The position numbers and the translations under genes were made by a program. Under the pieces are notes generated by a model, which saw only the letters and a list, made by a program, of their open reading frames with translations, made no database searches and was not told the DNA's origin. This document shows, one piece after another, positions 63,925-64,000 of a stretch of DNA of 64,000 nucleotides; positions within the stretch are counted from its first letter, which is position 1, and every line of letters starts with the position of its first letter. This DNA comes from Alkalisalibacterium limincola (GTDB lineage Bacteria > Pseudomonadota > Gammaproteobacteria > Xanthomonadales > Xanthomonadaceae). The DNA is taken from the NCBI RefSeq assembly GCF_008017755.1, contig NZ_VRTS01000001.1:124001-188000 (forward strand), written 5' to 3'.

Positions 63925-64000
63925 TCAGTCCAGCGACTCCAGCCTGTAGCTCGTCGCCGCGCCGAGTTCACCCCGCCATCGATCGAATGCGCGGACCTCC
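63925..64000 (-). CDS. C-terminal end of an unidentified minus-strand gene
   Basis: An open frame from the window edge reads VRAFDRWRGELGAATSYRLE and then SLD before TGA at 63925-63927. The codon use fits the region. Too short to identify; it converges with mtnC. Confidence 0.4.
   Translation of the reverse strand, partial: EVRAFDRWRGELGAATSYRLESLD

Overview
This is a high-GC (visibly close to 70%) gammaproteobacterial chromosome segment. A lexA2-imuA-imuB-dnaE2 mutasome cassette, methionine synthase split into two genes, a HiPIP, an RmuC and an mtnBDC methionine-salvage operon together point to the Xanthomonadales (Lysobacter/Luteimonas-like Xanthomonadaceae). The genus cannot be fixed from sequence alone. 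Almost every base is accounted for by ordinary chromosomal genes. I see no rRNA, tRNA, CRISPR array, integrase or transposase.

Layout. 0-11 kb: outer-membrane phospholipase (5' truncated), slyD, an HI0933-type flavoprotein, an ABC1/UbiB-type kinase, a secreted S9 peptidase, and a flavodoxin-like protein coupled to a periplasmic-propeller diguanylate cyclase. 10.5-16.5 kb: the SOS mutasome. 16.5-18.8 kb: a large acyl-CoA dehydrogenase bracketed by two related nested-hairpin repeats. 18.8-25.1 kb: an all-minus run, nadK - 5'-nucleotidase - PhnD/PhnC/PhnE/PhnE transporter - 5'-nucleotidase. 25.1-31.4 kb: giant NAD-glutamate dehydrogenase and an acyl-CoA dehydrogenase. 31.5-36.3 kb: an ArsR-methyltransferase regulator (SahR-like) followed by the two halves of MetH. 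36.3-39 kb: a minus-strand set of exported proteins (signal-peptide globin, DUF3034 protein, COG4315 protein, LolA/LppX-like protein). 39.2-55.4 kb: leucine/isovalerate catabolism (leucine dehydrogenase, isovaleryl-CoA dehydrogenase, thiolase, MCC beta, methylglutaconyl-CoA hydratase, MCC alpha, HMG-CoA lyase, SDR). It is interrupted at 41.7-47.7 kb by a TonB receptor / DUF4198 / NikL-like / DUF4331 / DUF4198 cluster. 55.4-64 kb: EfpL/YeiP, a low-GC orphan membrane gene, Nudix, NhaC, an NSS transporter, RmuC, HiPIP and mtnBDC.

The leucine genes form a full route from leucine to acetyl-CoA and acetoacetate. The methyl-cycle genes (SahR-like regulator, MetH halves, MtnBDC) complement each other although they lie 26 kb apart. 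The most promising candidate for an undescribed system is the 41.7-47.7 kb cluster. Three of its exported proteins are predicted to be cleaved directly before a histidine, which suggests N-terminal-His metal sites served by a dedicated TonB receptor.

Quality warning. At least ten genes carry single-base indels, mostly one base lost from a short homopolymer, and the two reading-frame halves still align with one family. I read these as assembly or sequencing errors rather than real decay, and I report those genes as single CDSs with the break position.
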